Shown here piece after piece: positions 9,852 through 18,077 of a stretch of 64,000 bases of DNA; position 1 is the stretch's first letter, and each line of letters opens with the position of its first letter. Both the position numbers and the translations under genes were made by a program. This stretch comes from Thermophilibacter gallinarum. GTDB taxonomy: Bacteria; Actinomycetota; Coriobacteriia; Coriobacteriales; Atopobiaceae. The stretch is from the NCBI RefSeq assembly GCF_014982725.1, contig NZ_JADCJZ010000001.1:186001-250000 (forward strand). The letters run 5' to 3'. The notes beneath the pieces were generated by a model. The model was given only the letters and a program-made list of their open reading frames with translations, had not been told where the DNA came from and did no database searches.

Positions 9852-10928
9852 GTGGACGTCACCCAGCTCGACCCAGCAACCGAGCACGAGCAGCGCTTCG
9901 ACGACGCGATCAGGAAGACCGCGCCGGGGACGCCGCTGCGCACGGCCCTGGACATGATCCTGGCGGGCCACCTGGGCGCCCTCATCTGCGTGGGCGACTC
10001 GGAGAACGTCCTCGCCGCCGGCGACGACGGCTTCAAGCTCGACGTCTCGTTCACCGCGAACCGCCTCTTCGAGCTGTGCAAGATGGACGGCGCCGTGGTC
10101 GTCGACCGCGACCTCACCAAGATCCTGCGCGCCAACTACCACTTGAACCCGGACCCATCGCTGCCCACCTCCGAGACGGGCATGCGTCACCGCACGGCCG
10201 CCCGCATGAGCCTGCTCACCAAGGCCACGGTCATCTCGGTCTCCGCCCGTCGCTCGGTGGTCAACGTCTACGTCGACGGCAGGGGCTTCGAGCTCAAGAG
10301 CGTGAGCGACCTGCTCACGACCGTGAACCAGCTCACGGTCGCCATGCAGAACACGCGCAACCAGCTCGACCGCAGCCTCCTGCGCCTCACGAGCCTCGAG
10401 CTGGACAACTGCGTCACCCTGGGCGACCTCACGAGCGTCTTCTACCTCTTCGAGGTCCTGCAGTCCGCCGGCGACGAGCTGGGATCTTGCATCGAACAGC
10501 TCGGCAGCGAGGGCAAGGTCGCGCGGATGCAGGGCGAGGAGTACCTGGCCGGCCTGGACGAGGCCTACCTCCTCATGATCCGCGACTACGCGGCGGACTC
10601 CTCTGAGGAGACGGCGCGCGTCATCCGCCGGCAGCTGCACGATACCGTGAACACCCAGCTGCGCTCCGCCAAGTTCGTGGCCAGGCTGCTCGGCTACGAC
10701 GACGAGCGCGGCGAGGACTCCATCATGACCCCGCTCGGCCTGCGCACGCTCTCGCGCGTGCCGGTGGTGCGCGACGGCATGGCCGACAAGATCGTCGACG
10801 AGTACGGCTCGCTCCAGGAGGTCCTCGAGGCCGTCGACGACGACCCGTCGCGCCTCGGCGAGATCGGCGTCAAGAACCCCGGTGTCCTCGCCAACAGCCT
10901 CCACCGAATGTGGGACAAGGGCGAGTGA
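9852..10928 (+). CDS. disA: Diadenylate cyclase / DNA integrity scanning protein DisA
   Basis: This 358-residue protein matches DisA. The N-terminal diadenylate cyclase domain carries the signature DGA (79-81) and RHRTA (112-116), which together make cyclic di-AMP from two ATP. A helical linker follows. The C-terminal helix-hairpin-helix region (about 290-358) binds branched DNA. DisA couples chromosome integrity to c-di-AMP signalling. The GTG start follows AGAGAGGGG. Its stop overlaps the ispD start, so the two genes share a transcript. No other diadenylate cyclase is seen in the window. Confidence 0.95.
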   Translation: MDVTQLDPATEHEQRFDDAIRKTAPGTPLRTALDMILAGHLGALICVGDSENVLAAGDDGFKLDVSFTANRLFELCKMDGAVVVDRDLTKILRANYHLNPDPSLPTSETGMRHRTAARMSLLTKATVISVSARRSVVNVYVDGRGFELKSVSDLLTTVNQLTVAMQNTRNQLDRSLLRLTSLELDNCVTLGDLTSVFYLFEVLQSAGDELGSCIEQLGSEGKVARMQGEEYLAGLDEAYLLMIRDYAADSSEETARVIRRQLHDTVNTQLRSAKFVARLLGYDDERGEDSIMTPLGLRTLSRVPVVRDGMADKIVDEYGSLQEVLEAVDDDPSRLGEIGVKNPGVLANSLHRMWDKGE

Positions 10929-11698
10929 TGGGCGCGCGGACGCCCGACCTGAGCGCGTGCGCCTGCCCCGAGCGGGTGGGGGAGGCCGCGCTCGGCGCCG
11001 ACACCTGCGCGATCGTCGTCGCCGGCGGATCCGGCGAGCGCTTCGGCGACCCCCGCGGCAAGCAGTTCGTCGACCTTGCGGGGATGCCGCTCATGTGCTG
11101 GTCCGTCGCCGCCCTCGACCGCTGCCCGTCCGTCGCCCGTCTCGTGGTCGTGTGCGCCCCGGACAGGGCGCGGCAGGTCGAGGAGGACGTGCTCTCGCGA
11201 CTCTCCCTGGCCAAGCCCGTCGTGCTCGCGCCCTCCGGGGAGACGCGCCAGGGGTCGGTGCTCTCGGGCCTCTCCGTCGCCCCCCGCGACCTCGAATTCG
11301 TTGCGGTCCACGACGCGGCTCGCCCCCTCGTCGAGGTGGAGCAGGTCGAGGCCTGCATCGCCGCCGTCCGCGCGGACGAGGCACTGGCCGGCGCCATCCT
11401 CGCCTCTCGCTGCACGGACACGCTCAAGCTCGTGGAGGGCGAGAAGATCGTGGCCACGCCCGACCGCTCGTTCTATTGGGCGGCGCAGACCCCCCAGGTC
11501 TTCCGTCGCCGCGCCCTTCTCGCCGCGCACAAGGCGGCGGCCCGCGACGAGTACCTCGGCACCGACGACGCCTCCCTCGTGGAGCGCATGGGCGGGCGCG
11601 TCCGCGTCGTGGAGTCCACGCGCGACAACATCAAGGTCACGCTGCCCGAGGACCTCGCCCTCGCCGAGGCCACCCTCGAGCGGCGCCTGCTGGGCTGA
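10928..11698 (+). CDS. ispD: 2-C-methyl-D-erythritol 4-phosphate cytidylyltransferase
   Basis: This 256-residue enzyme of the MEP isoprenoid pathway makes CDP-methylerythritol from MEP and CTP. The nucleotide loop is GGSGERFG (33-40) with the following Lys45, and VHDAARP (127-133) is the second family motif. About 25 extra residues precede the usual start of the fold (AIVVAGG). The ATG at 10928 is coupled to the disA stop (TGATG), which supports this start. ispF lies 309 bases downstream, separated by a repeat array. Confidence 0.93.
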   Translation: MGARTPDLSACACPERVGEAALGADTCAIVVAGGSGERFGDPRGKQFVDLAGMPLMCWSVAALDRCPSVARLVVVCAPDRARQVEEDVLSRLSLAKPVVLAPSGETRQGSVLSGLSVAPRDLEFVAVHDAARPLVEVEQVEACIAAVRADEALAGAILASRCTDTLKLVEGEKIVATPDRSFYWAAQTPQVFRRRALLAAHKAAARDEYLGTDDASLVERMGGRVRVVESTRDNIKVTLPEDLALAEATLERRLLG

Positions 11699-11705
11699 GC
11701 GGCTG

Positions 11706-11929
11706 CTTAAGAAATCGGGGTTGTTGTAGCCCCGCGGTCACGGCTCGCTTAGGAAATTGGGGTTGTTGCAGGTTGACGGTTCTTCTCGGCGGGCATGCCA
11801 CGAAGAAACCCCAGTTGACACGCGTCCTTATCGCCGTCCGGCGCGCCGAGAAGGACGTGGAGGGTTCAACAACTCCCAAATTCTAAGCATCCCAAGCGCG
11901 CCGAGGCACAACAACTCCGATTTCCTAAG
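11706..11929. repeat. Four-unit convergent repeat array between ispD and ispF
   Basis: Forward units lie at 11706-11727 and 11748-11769 (consensus CTTAGGAAATCGGGGTTGTT). Reverse units lie at 11867-11887 and 11909-11929. Units within each pair are about 42 bases apart. A weaker related piece lies near 11806. The 309-base gap holds no credible coding frame. Confidence 0.8.
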
Positions 11930-12007
11930 CGCCTGCGCCCCGGCAACCGTAATCGCGTGCCTGGCATGTGCTACGTTGGAACCCCACCCAACGGAGAGGG
12001 GCCGAAC

Positions 12008-12487
12008 ATGCTTCGCATCGGACATGGGTTTGACGTGCACGCGTTCGCCGAGGGGCGGCGTCTGATTTTGGGCGGCGTCGACGTACCGTGCGAGCGCGGT
12101 CTCGCCGGGCACTCGGACGCAGACGTGGTCGCGCACGCCCTCATGGACGCCGTGCTTGGGGCGTTGCGCGCCGGCGACATCGGCAAGCTCTTCCCGGACA
12201 CCGACCCAGCCTACGAGGGCGCGGACTCCCTGGTCCTGATGCGCCACGTGACCGATCTCGCCCGTTCCCGCGGCTGGCGCGTCGCCGACGTTGACTGCAC
12301 CATCGCGGCGCAGGCCCCCAAGCTCGCCCCCTACCGCGAAGAGATGCGCGCCAACATGGCGGATGCGCTCGGCATCCCCGTCGACGCCGTCGGCGTCAAG
12401 GCCACCACGACCGAGCACCTCGGCTTCGTGGGCCGCGAGGAGGGCATCGCCGCCTGGGCCGTCGCCCTGCTCGAGAGCATCGAGTAG
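12008..12487 (+). CDS. ispF: 2-C-methyl-D-erythritol 2,4-cyclodiphosphate synthase
   Basis: This 159-residue MEP-pathway enzyme cyclises CDP-methylerythritol 2-phosphate with release of CMP. Zinc ligands are visible as Asp9 and His11 in GFDVHAF, and His43. The conserved GHSDAD (34-39) and DIGKLFPDTD (57-66) are intact, as is the C-terminal TTTEHLGFVGR. The frame is open from 11957, but the ATG at 12008 follows GGAGAGGGG and gives the standard MLRIGHGFD start. IspE and the other MEP enzymes are not in the window. Confidence 0.95.
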   Translation: MLRIGHGFDVHAFAEGRRLILGGVDVPCERGLAGHSDADVVAHALMDAVLGALRAGDIGKLFPDTDPAYEGADSLVLMRHVTDLARSRGWRVADVDCTIAAQAPKLAPYREEMRANMADALGIPVDAVGVKATTTEHLGFVGREEGIAAWAVALLESIE

Positions 12488-12510
12488 CGGCCCTTCTCGC
12501 CCGCCGGCGC

Positions 12511-12516
12511 TATACT
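12511..12516 (+). promoter_or_regulatory. Possible -10 box ahead of cysS
   Basis: TATACT in GGCGCTATACT lies 36 bases before the cysS start. CCCTTCTCG lies just upstream but not at -35 spacing. No T-box leader is present. Confidence 0.4.
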
Positions 12517-12552
12517 GGTCCAACGCAAGACAGCCAACCGCAAGGAGCACGC

Positions 12553-14031
12553 ATGCTCGTCTACAACAGCCAGACGCACAAGAAGGAGGAGCTCGTCCCC
12601 ATCGAGCCCGGCAAGATCCGCATGTACGTCTGCGGCCCCACCGTCTACGACCAGATTCACATCGGCAACGCGCGCACGTTCCTCGCGTTCGACGTGATCC
12701 GTCGCTACCTCATGTACAAGGGCTATCAGGTCACCTTTGCCCAGAACCTCACCGACGTGGACGACAAGATCATCAACCGCGCCAACGAGACCGGGCGCAG
12801 TGCCGCCGAGGTCGCCGAGGAGTGCTCGGCGGCCTTCATCGAGCAGATGCACCGCTTCGGCGTGCTCGACCCGGACATCCGCCCGCGCGCCACGCACGAG
12901 ATCGAGGCCATGCAGGAGATGATCTCCCTGCTCATCGAGCGCGGCGTGGCCTATCCCGTGCCCTCCGGCGACGTCTACTTCTCTGTGCGCGCCGACCACA
13001 ACTACGGCATCCTCTCCGGCCGCAGCCTCGACCAGATGCGCGCCGGCGAGCGCGTGGAGGTCAACGACGAGAAGCGCGACCCCTTCGACTTTGCCCTCTG
13101 GAAGGCCGCCAAGCCCGGCGAGCCCAGCTGGCCCAGCCCCTGGGGCGACGGCCGCCCCGGCTGGCACACCGAGTGCTGCGCGATGATCCACCGCTACCTG
13201 GGCACTCCGATCGACATCCACGGCGGCGGCGCCGACCTCATCTTCCCGCACCACGAGAACGAGACCGCCCAGGCCATGTGCGCCTGGGACGCCGCGCTCG
13301 CCAACACCTGGATGCACACCGGGATGCTCCGCGTCGACGGCGAGAAGATGTCCAAGAGCCTCGGCAACTTCTACACGCTCAAGGAGGTGCTCGACAAGTA
13401 CCCTGCGGACGCCGTGCGACTGCTCATGCTTCAGACCCACTATCGCGCGCCGCTCGACTTCTCCTTCGAGCGCCTCGAGGGCGTGGCCGGCACGCTCGAG
13501 CGCCTGGAGACCTGCGTGCGCAACCTCCGCTGGGCGGCGGAGCGCTCCCCGCAGGACGGCGAGCTCAACGACGCTGACCGCACCCTCGGCGCGCAGATCG
13601 ACGCCGCGCGCGAGGAGTTCTGCCGCCAGATGGACGACGACTTCAACACCGCCGGCGGCCTCGCTGCGATCTTCTCGCTCGTGACCGCGGCCAACACCTA
13701 CCTGGCCGACGCCGCCGACGACACCTCTACGGCCGTCTGCCTGCGCGCTGCCGACATGCTCACCGAGCTCGCGGACGTCATGGGCATCAACCTCTCCCGC
13801 TCCACGGGCGAGGACGACCTGCCCGCCGGCCTCGTGGACCTCGCGCGTGACCAGGCCGGCTACGAGGGCTCCTCTGCCGCCGAGGCGGCCGAGGTTCTTC
13901 TCGCCGCACGCCAGCAGGCCCGTGCAGAGAAGAACTGGGGTGTCGCCGACGCCATCCGCGACGGCATCACCGCGCTCGGCCTCGTGGTCGAGGACACCGC
14001 CGCCGGCGCCCGCCTGCACCGCAAGGAGTAG
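12553..14031 (+). CDS. cysS: Cysteinyl-tRNA synthetase
   Basis: This 492-residue class I synthetase charges tRNA-Cys. The HIGH-type motif is HIGN (36-39) and the KMSKS loop is at 265-269. Zinc-site residues include Cys27, and the family signature LGTPIDIHGGGADLIFPHHENE is recognisable near 216-238. The C-terminal DALR helical domain is complete. AAGGAG precedes the ATG. rlmB starts 6 bases after the stop and yacP overlaps rlmB, giving a conserved cysS-rlmB-yacP operon also common in Firmicutes. Confidence 0.97.
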   Translation: MLVYNSQTHKKEELVPIEPGKIRMYVCGPTVYDQIHIGNARTFLAFDVIRRYLMYKGYQVTFAQNLTDVDDKIINRANETGRSAAEVAEECSAAFIEQMHRFGVLDPDIRPRATHEIEAMQEMISLLIERGVAYPVPSGDVYFSVRADHNYGILSGRSLDQMRAGERVEVNDEKRDPFDFALWKAAKPGEPSWPSPWGDGRPGWHTECCAMIHRYLGTPIDIHGGGADLIFPHHENETAQAMCAWDAALANTWMHTGMLRVDGEKMSKSLGNFYTLKEVLDKYPADAVRLLMLQTHYRAPLDFSFERLEGVAGTLERLETCVRNLRWAAERSPQDGELNDADRTLGAQIDAAREEFCRQMDDDFNTAGGLAAIFSLVTAANTYLADAADDTSTAVCLRAADMLTELADVMGINLSRSTGEDDLPAGLVDLARDQAGYEGSSAAEAAEVLLAARQQARAEKNWGVADAIRDGITALGLVVEDTAAGARLHRKE

Positions 14032-14037
14032 GCGACC

Positions 14038-14955
14038 ATGGCAAAGAACCAGTCCCGCACGCCCGGTCGCGACGTTCGCGGCGGCAAGGGCAAGGGCGGC
14101 CGTCCCTTCCGTCCCGCCTCCGGCAAGGGGCAGCACGGCGAGAAGGGCCGCGGCACCCGTCCGGTCCCGGGCGCGGCGCGCCGCGGGCCGCAGCAGCGCG
14201 ATCGCTCCGACCTCATCGAGGGCCGGCGTGCCGTCGAGGAGGCGCTGGCCTGCGGGATGCCGCTGCGCTCGGCGCTCGTTCAGGAGCGCTCCGGTGAGCG
14301 CGACCAGGCGCTCGAGAAGATCGCCGCCCGGCTCGACGAGGCCGGCGTCCCCGTCGAGCGCGTGCCGCGCGCCCGCCTGGACGCGCTCTCCAGCCATGGC
14401 GCCCACCAGGGCATCGTCGTGCGGACCCGACCTTTCGAGTACGCTGAGCTCTCCGACGTGATCGCCGCGGCGGGGGAGGGCGACGCCCTCGTCGTCGTGC
14501 TCGACCACGTGACCGACCAGGGCAACTTCGGTGCCATCGTGCGCACGGCAGAGGTCGTGGGCGCGGCGGGCGTCGTCGTGGCCAAGGCACGCGCCGCCTC
14601 CGTGGGCGTGGGCGCGTACAAGACCTCCGCGGGTGCCGTCATGCACCTGCCCATCGCGCAGGTCCCCAACCTCGCGCGCGTGATCGAGGAGCTCCAGGCC
14701 GCCGGCTTCTGGGCCTGTGCGGCCACCGAGCACGCGACCGAGGACGTCTGGCACGCTCCCATGGGCGGGCGCCTGGCCCTGGTCATGGGCTCCGAGGGTG
14801 AGGGCATCTCGCGCCTGGTGGCCGAGAAGTGCGACTTCTCCTGCCGTCTGCCGCAGCGCGGGCGCGTGGAGTCGCTCAACGTCGCCCAGGCAACGACCGT
14901 GCTCTGCTACGAGTGGCTGCGGCGCGTCGAGTGTGGCGGCGAGGCCGATGCCTAG
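14038..14955 (+). CDS. rlmB: 23S rRNA (guanosine-2'-O-)-methyltransferase RlmB
   Basis: This 305-residue SPOUT methyltransferase belongs to the TrmH family. A very basic, glycine-rich N-terminal tail (about 1-55) precedes the substrate-binding domain. Three SPOUT motifs follow: DQGNFGAIVRTAE near 160, GSEGEGISRL near 251 and SLNVAQATTVL near 279. The likely target is G2251 of 23S rRNA, by family knowledge. Some relatives modify other sites. It is translated between cysS and yacP, and its last 8 bases overlap yacP. Confidence 0.9.
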   Translation: MAKNQSRTPGRDVRGGKGKGGRPFRPASGKGQHGEKGRGTRPVPGAARRGPQQRDRSDLIEGRRAVEEALACGMPLRSALVQERSGERDQALEKIAARLDEAGVPVERVPRARLDALSSHGAHQGIVVRTRPFEYAELSDVIAAAGEGDALVVVLDHVTDQGNFGAIVRTAEVVGAAGVVVAKARAASVGVGAYKTSAGAVMHLPIAQVPNLARVIEELQAAGFWACAATEHATEDVWHAPMGGRLALVMGSEGEGISRLVAEKCDFSCRLPQRGRVESLNVAQATTVLCYEWLRRVECGGEADA

Positions 14956-15487
14956 GGCTGCCGCCCCGCGCGAGCTGCTCGTGGTTGACGGCTACAACGT
15001 CATCTACAAGTCCGAGCGCTACCTCGCCCGCATGGACGAGACCGCCGAGGGCGACCCCTTCGAGCAGGCGCGCGACCTGCTCGTCGCCGACGTGGCCGCC
15101 TATGCCAAGGGCCGCTACGAGCCCGTGATCGTCTTCGACGCGGCGGGCAACGTCTCACCGGAGCGCCCCGACCTCTCCAAGGCCGGCGTGCGCCTGGTCT
15201 TCTCGCCCGCCGGCGAGTCCGCCGACACCGTGATCGAGCGCCTAGTCACCGAGGCGCGCCTCGCCCCGCAGGCCGTGACGGTGGTCACCTCGGACAACAC
15301 CATCAGGGCCACGGTGGGCGGCATCCCCGTGACGCGCGTCTCGAGCGACGTGCTCGTGACCAACATGGACGCGCTGGACGTCGAGTACCGCCAGGCCAAC
15401 GCCGAGCGCCAGACCCAGCACATGCGCCTCGAAGACCGCATCGACCCGGCAGCCCGCGAGAAGCTCTGGCGCCTCCTGCGCGGGTGA
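14948..15487 (+). CDS. yacP: NYN-domain (YacP/Rae1-type) ribonuclease-like protein
   Basis: This 179-residue PIN-like protein starts with the family signature VVDGYNVIY around Asp14 and carries acidic residues such as VFDAAGN. In Bacillus the homologue (Rae1) is a ribosome-associated endonuclease. That role is transferred here by family only. The ATG at 14948 lies inside the end of rlmB, so translation is probably coupled. A GTGAGACAAA/TTTGTCTCAC hairpin begins at its stop codon. Confidence 0.85.
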   Translation: MPRAAAPRELLVVDGYNVIYKSERYLARMDETAEGDPFEQARDLLVADVAAYAKGRYEPVIVFDAAGNVSPERPDLSKAGVRLVFSPAGESADTVIERLVTEARLAPQAVTVVTSDNTIRATVGGIPVTRVSSDVLVTNMDALDVEYRQANAERQTQHMRLEDRIDPAAREKLWRLLRG

Positions 15488-15516
15488 GACAAAGGGGACA
15501 GGTACATTTGTCTCAC
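15484..15516 (+). terminator. Hairpin at the end of yacP
   Basis: Perfect 10-bp arms GTGAGACAAA and TTTGTCTCAC flank the 13-base loop GGGGACAGGTACA. The structure starts at the yacP stop codon and probably ends the cysS-rlmB-yacP transcript. There is no T tract. Confidence 0.6.
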
Positions 15517-15536
15517 GTCCTTCTGACCCTCCTGAC

Positions 15537-15594
15537 TGACTACTTTTGCGGCTTGCGACCCCGGATCGGGCCGCGCGAGCGGGAAAACCTGTCA
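15537..15594. repeat. 58-bp palindromic element, copy 2
   Basis: The left arm TGACTACTTTTGCGGCTTG is a diverged version of the copy 1 arm. The right arm CGAGCGGGAAAACCTGTCA is well conserved. The length equals copies 1 and 3. It lies after yacP and before the tRNA-Thr gene. Confidence 0.75.
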
Positions 15595-15624
15595 CCGTTC
15601 CACGAGGCAGCGAGAAGAACGCAC

Positions 15625-15653
15625 TTCTCGCCGTCCGCCGGACCCGCTATCAT
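15625..15653 (+). promoter_or_regulatory. Possible promoter of tRNA-Thr(TGT)
   Basis: TTCTCG (15625-15630), 17 bases, TATCAT (15648-15653). The -10 lies 11 bases before the tRNA. The -35 assignment is weak because TTCTCG is a widespread string in this genome. Confidence 0.4.
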
Positions 15654-15663
15654 GAACGAACAC

Positions 15664-15738
15664 GCCGGCATGGCTCAATGGCAGAGCAACGGTTTTGTAA
15701 ACCGTGGGTTGGGGGTTCGACTCCCTCTGCCGGCTCCA
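15664..15738 (+). tRNA. tRNA-Thr (anticodon TGT)
   Basis: The acceptor GCCGGCA pairs with TGCCGGC, the anticodon loop TTTGTAA reads TGT, the discriminator is T, and CCA is encoded. The cloverleaf is complete over 75 bases. Confidence 0.95.
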
Positions 15739-15794
15739 GGAGCTCAGGGGCTGCGACTTCACGGTCGCGGCTCTTATCCTTAGAGGGGGGCGGG

Positions 15795-16286
15795 ATGGCA
15801 GACGATTTCAGCGAGTGGGCGTCAGATGCCCCGCTGCGAACGCCGGACGGGTTCTCTGAAGTTGTCACGGCGGCTGGGGTGGCCGTCTCAGCCATAGAGC
15901 GCAACGAGATGCTTGCGTATGCGTCCAGGACGTTTGTCGGGGTGCACGAGCCACTGCTGAGGCGCATCCTCGCCGGCTACCAGAGCGCAAAGAGGCTGCA
16001 GCTGCTTGGGATGGCGGGCTATGTGGTCGCTGCGCTGGTGGTGCTCGCTGTCGTGCTAGCGCTGCCGCTCCAGATGGAGGCGGAGCTCAAGGCAATTGCA
16101 TGGGCCGGGGTTGCCGCTCTTGCTTTCATAGCGTTCATTCCGGCGTGGATCCTGCTCTGCAACCACGTGCTGGTGCCGGATTGGAACACCTACGCAACGT
16201 GGTATCGTCGCCGCGACCGCAAGGGACTCGGCTTTGCGGACCTTTACGAATCGTTTGGTATGGCGTATCCGCTTGCACGTGGCTGA
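15795..16286 (+). CDS. Hypothetical membrane protein with two membrane segments
   Basis: This 163-residue protein matches no family I recognise. An acidic N-terminal region (1-50) precedes two hydrophobic helices (about 71-91 and 102-122). They are followed by a basic, tyrosine- and tryptophan-rich tail (NTYATWYRRRDRKG). The start at 15795 is supported by GAGGGGGGCGGG directly upstream. Codon choice is less GC-biased than in neighbours, and the gene sits between two tRNA genes, a common place for acquired DNA. It is a single gene with no partner. Confidence 0.7.
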   Translation: MADDFSEWASDAPLRTPDGFSEVVTAAGVAVSAIERNEMLAYASRTFVGVHEPLLRRILAGYQSAKRLQLLGMAGYVVAALVVLAVVLALPLQMEAELKAIAWAGVAALAFIAFIPAWILLCNHVLVPDWNTYATWYRRRDRKGLGFADLYESFGMAYPLARG

Positions 16287-16336
16287 CAGACAAACGGTGG
16301 TGGCGCTGACCTGCGGATGTGTGCGCCTCGTGACAA

Positions 16337-16392
16337 TAGATACGCCCGGCAGCGGGGTATACGTTGACAAGTTTTTTGCCACGTCGTAATCT
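16337..16392 (+). promoter_or_regulatory. Strong promoter of the tRNA-Tyr/Thr/Met-tuf cluster with upstream motif
   Basis: TTGACA (16364-16369), a 17-base spacer and TAATCT (16387-16392) form a near-consensus promoter. The motif TAGATACGCCCGG begins at 16337, ending its GATACGC core 18 bases before the -35. The same motif precedes rpsL at almost the same distance. Confidence 0.8.
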
Positions 16393-16443
16393 ATCTTCCG
16401 CTTGCGAGGGAGAACGTGCCTCGTGAGTGGCTGAAAACGGAAT

Positions 16444-16527
16444 GGGGATGTGGCACAGCGGCAACTGCGGCGGACTGTAAATCCGCTCCCTCTGGGTTCC
16501 TTGGTTCGAGTCCAAGCATCCCCACCA
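16444..16527 (+). tRNA. tRNA-Tyr (anticodon GTA)
   Basis: A class II tRNA of 84 bases with a long variable arm. The acceptor GGGGATG pairs with CATCCCC, the loop CTGTAAA reads GTA, and A plus CCA are encoded at the end. Confidence 0.95.
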
Positions 16528-16530
16528 TCC

Positions 16531-16606
16531 GCCCGTGTAGCTCAGTCGGTAGAGCACTTCGTTGGTAACGAAGAGGTCACCGGTTCAAATCCGGTCGCGG
16601 GCTCCA
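16531..16606 (+). tRNA. tRNA-Thr (anticodon GGT)
   Basis: The acceptor GCCCGTG pairs with CGCGGGC (one wobble pair), the anticodon loop TTGGTAA reads GGT, the discriminator is T, and CCA is encoded. It starts 3 bases after tRNA-Tyr, so the two are co-transcribed. Confidence 0.95.
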
Positions 16607-16631
16607 TTTCCGCCTTTCAGCGCACGCACCT

Positions 16632-16708
16632 GCCGGTGTAGCTCAGTTGGTTAGAGCACGCGGCTCATACCCGCGATGTCACTGGTTCGAGTCCAGTCAC
16701 CGGTACCA
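16632..16708 (+). tRNA. tRNA-Met (anticodon CAT), elongator type
   Basis: The loop CTCATAC reads CAT. The anticodon stem CGCGG/CCGCG lacks the three G-C pairs of initiator tRNA. The acceptor GCCGGTG pairs with CACCGGT, which makes position 1-72 a G-T wobble. The D arm is of the elongator methionine type. A tRNA-Ile2 with modified C34 is the alternative. Confidence 0.88.
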
Positions 16709-16799
16709 GAGTTCCATGGCGGCGCCTCGGCGCCGCTTGGCATAAGTGTTGCAGTTTTAGAGGATTGGCCGCGAGGTCGGTTCCAGAAGGAGGATGGCA

Positions 16800-18005
16800 A
16801 TGGCCAAGGAGAAGTTTGATCGTTCCAAGCCCCACGTAAACATCGGTACCATCGGTCACGTCGACCACGGCAAGACCACCACGACCGCGGCCATCACCAA
16901 GGTCCTCTCCGAGACCGAGGGCTGCAAGGCTGACTACACCGCCTTCGAGAACATCGACAAGGCTCCCGAGGAGCGTCAGCGCGGCATCACCATCAACGTT
17001 GCCCACATCGAGTACGAGACCTGGGAGCGTCACTACGCCCACGTCGACTGCCCGGGCCACGCTGACTACATCAAGAACATGATCTCCGGTGCGGCTCAGA
17101 TGGACGGCGCCATCCTCGTCATCGCCGCCACCGACGGCCCCATGGCCCAGACCCGCGAGCACATCCTGCTCGCCCGTCAGGTCGGCGTCCCCTACATCAT
17201 CGTCTTCCTGAACAAGTGCGACATGGTTGACGACGACGAGCTCATCGACCTCGTCGAGATGGAGACCCGTGACCTCCTCTCCGAGTACGGCTTCCCCGGT
17301 GACGACCTGCCGATCATCCGCGGCTCCGGCCTCGGCGCCCTCAACGGCGAGCAGAAGTGGGTCGACTCCATCATCGAGCTCATGCACGCCGTCGACTCCT
17401 ACATCCCGACGCCGCCGCGTGACAACGACAAGCCGTTCCTGATGGCCATCGAGGACGTCATGACCATCTCCGGCCGCGGCACCGTCGCCACCGGCCGTGT
17501 CGAGCGCGGCGCCCTGAAGCTCAACGAGCCGGTCGAGATCATCGGCATCCGCGAGAAGCAGACCTCCGTTGCCACCGGCATCGAGATGTTCCGCAAGACC
17601 ATGGACTACTGCGAGGCTGGCGACAACGTCGGCATCCTCCTGCGCGGCATCAAGCGCGAGGACATCGAGCGCGGCCAGGTCATCTGCAAGCCCGGCACCG
17701 TCACCCCGCACAAGAAGTTCACCGGTGAGATCTACGTTCTCACCAAGGAGGAGGGCGGCCGTCACACCCCGTTCTTCGCCGGCTACCGTCCGCAGTTCTA
17801 CTTCCGCACCACGGACATCACCGGTGACATCTCCGAGCTCACCGACTCCAACGGCACCAAGGTCGAGATGGCCATGCCGGGTGACCACGTGACCGTCACC
17901 TGCGAGCTCATCCACGAGATCGCCATGGAGCAGGGCGACAAGTTCGCCATCCGCGAGGGCGGCCACACCGTCGGCGACGGCCGTATCTCCACCATCCTCG
18001 AGTAG
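16800..18005 (+). CDS. tuf: Elongation factor Tu
   Basis: This 401-residue GTPase delivers aminoacyl-tRNA to the ribosome. The P loop is GHVDHGKT (19-26), with DCPGHADY and NKCD further along. Domains 2 and 3 are complete, ending GRISTILE. An in-frame ATG at 16794 abuts AGAAGGAGG, so the ATG at 16800, with proper spacing, is the start. tuf is separated from rpsL-rpsG-fusA (25 kb away) and instead follows three tRNA genes. A strong terminator follows. Confidence 0.98.
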   Translation: MAKEKFDRSKPHVNIGTIGHVDHGKTTTTAAITKVLSETEGCKADYTAFENIDKAPEERQRGITINVAHIEYETWERHYAHVDCPGHADYIKNMISGAAQMDGAILVIAATDGPMAQTREHILLARQVGVPYIIVFLNKCDMVDDDELIDLVEMETRDLLSEYGFPGDDLPIIRGSGLGALNGEQKWVDSIIELMHAVDSYIPTPPRDNDKPFLMAIEDVMTISGRGTVATGRVERGALKLNEPVEIIGIREKQTSVATGIEMFRKTMDYCEAGDNVGILLRGIKREDIERGQVICKPGTVTPHKKFTGEIYVLTKEEGGRHTPFFAGYRPQFYFRTTDITGDISELTDSNGTKVEMAMPGDHVTVTCELIHEIAMEQGDKFAIREGGHTVGDGRISTILE

Positions 18006-18024
18006 TCTCCACTCACTCGAACCC

Positions 18025-18057
18025 AAGGGGCCCGGCACCCAGTGCCGGGCCCTTTTT
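18025..18057 (+). terminator. Intrinsic terminator of tuf
   Basis: The stem GGGCCCGGCAC/GTGCCGGGCCC with loop CCA is followed by TTTTT. This is the classical form and is one of only two clear T-tract terminators in the window. Confidence 0.95.
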
Positions 18058-18077
18058 CGGCCCTGCGAGGCACCGTC

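Noticed and set aside
14717-15487. A single longer protein running from inside rlmB into yacP
   Set aside because: The upstream part is a different frame of rlmB. The yacP signature begins right after the ATG at 14948.
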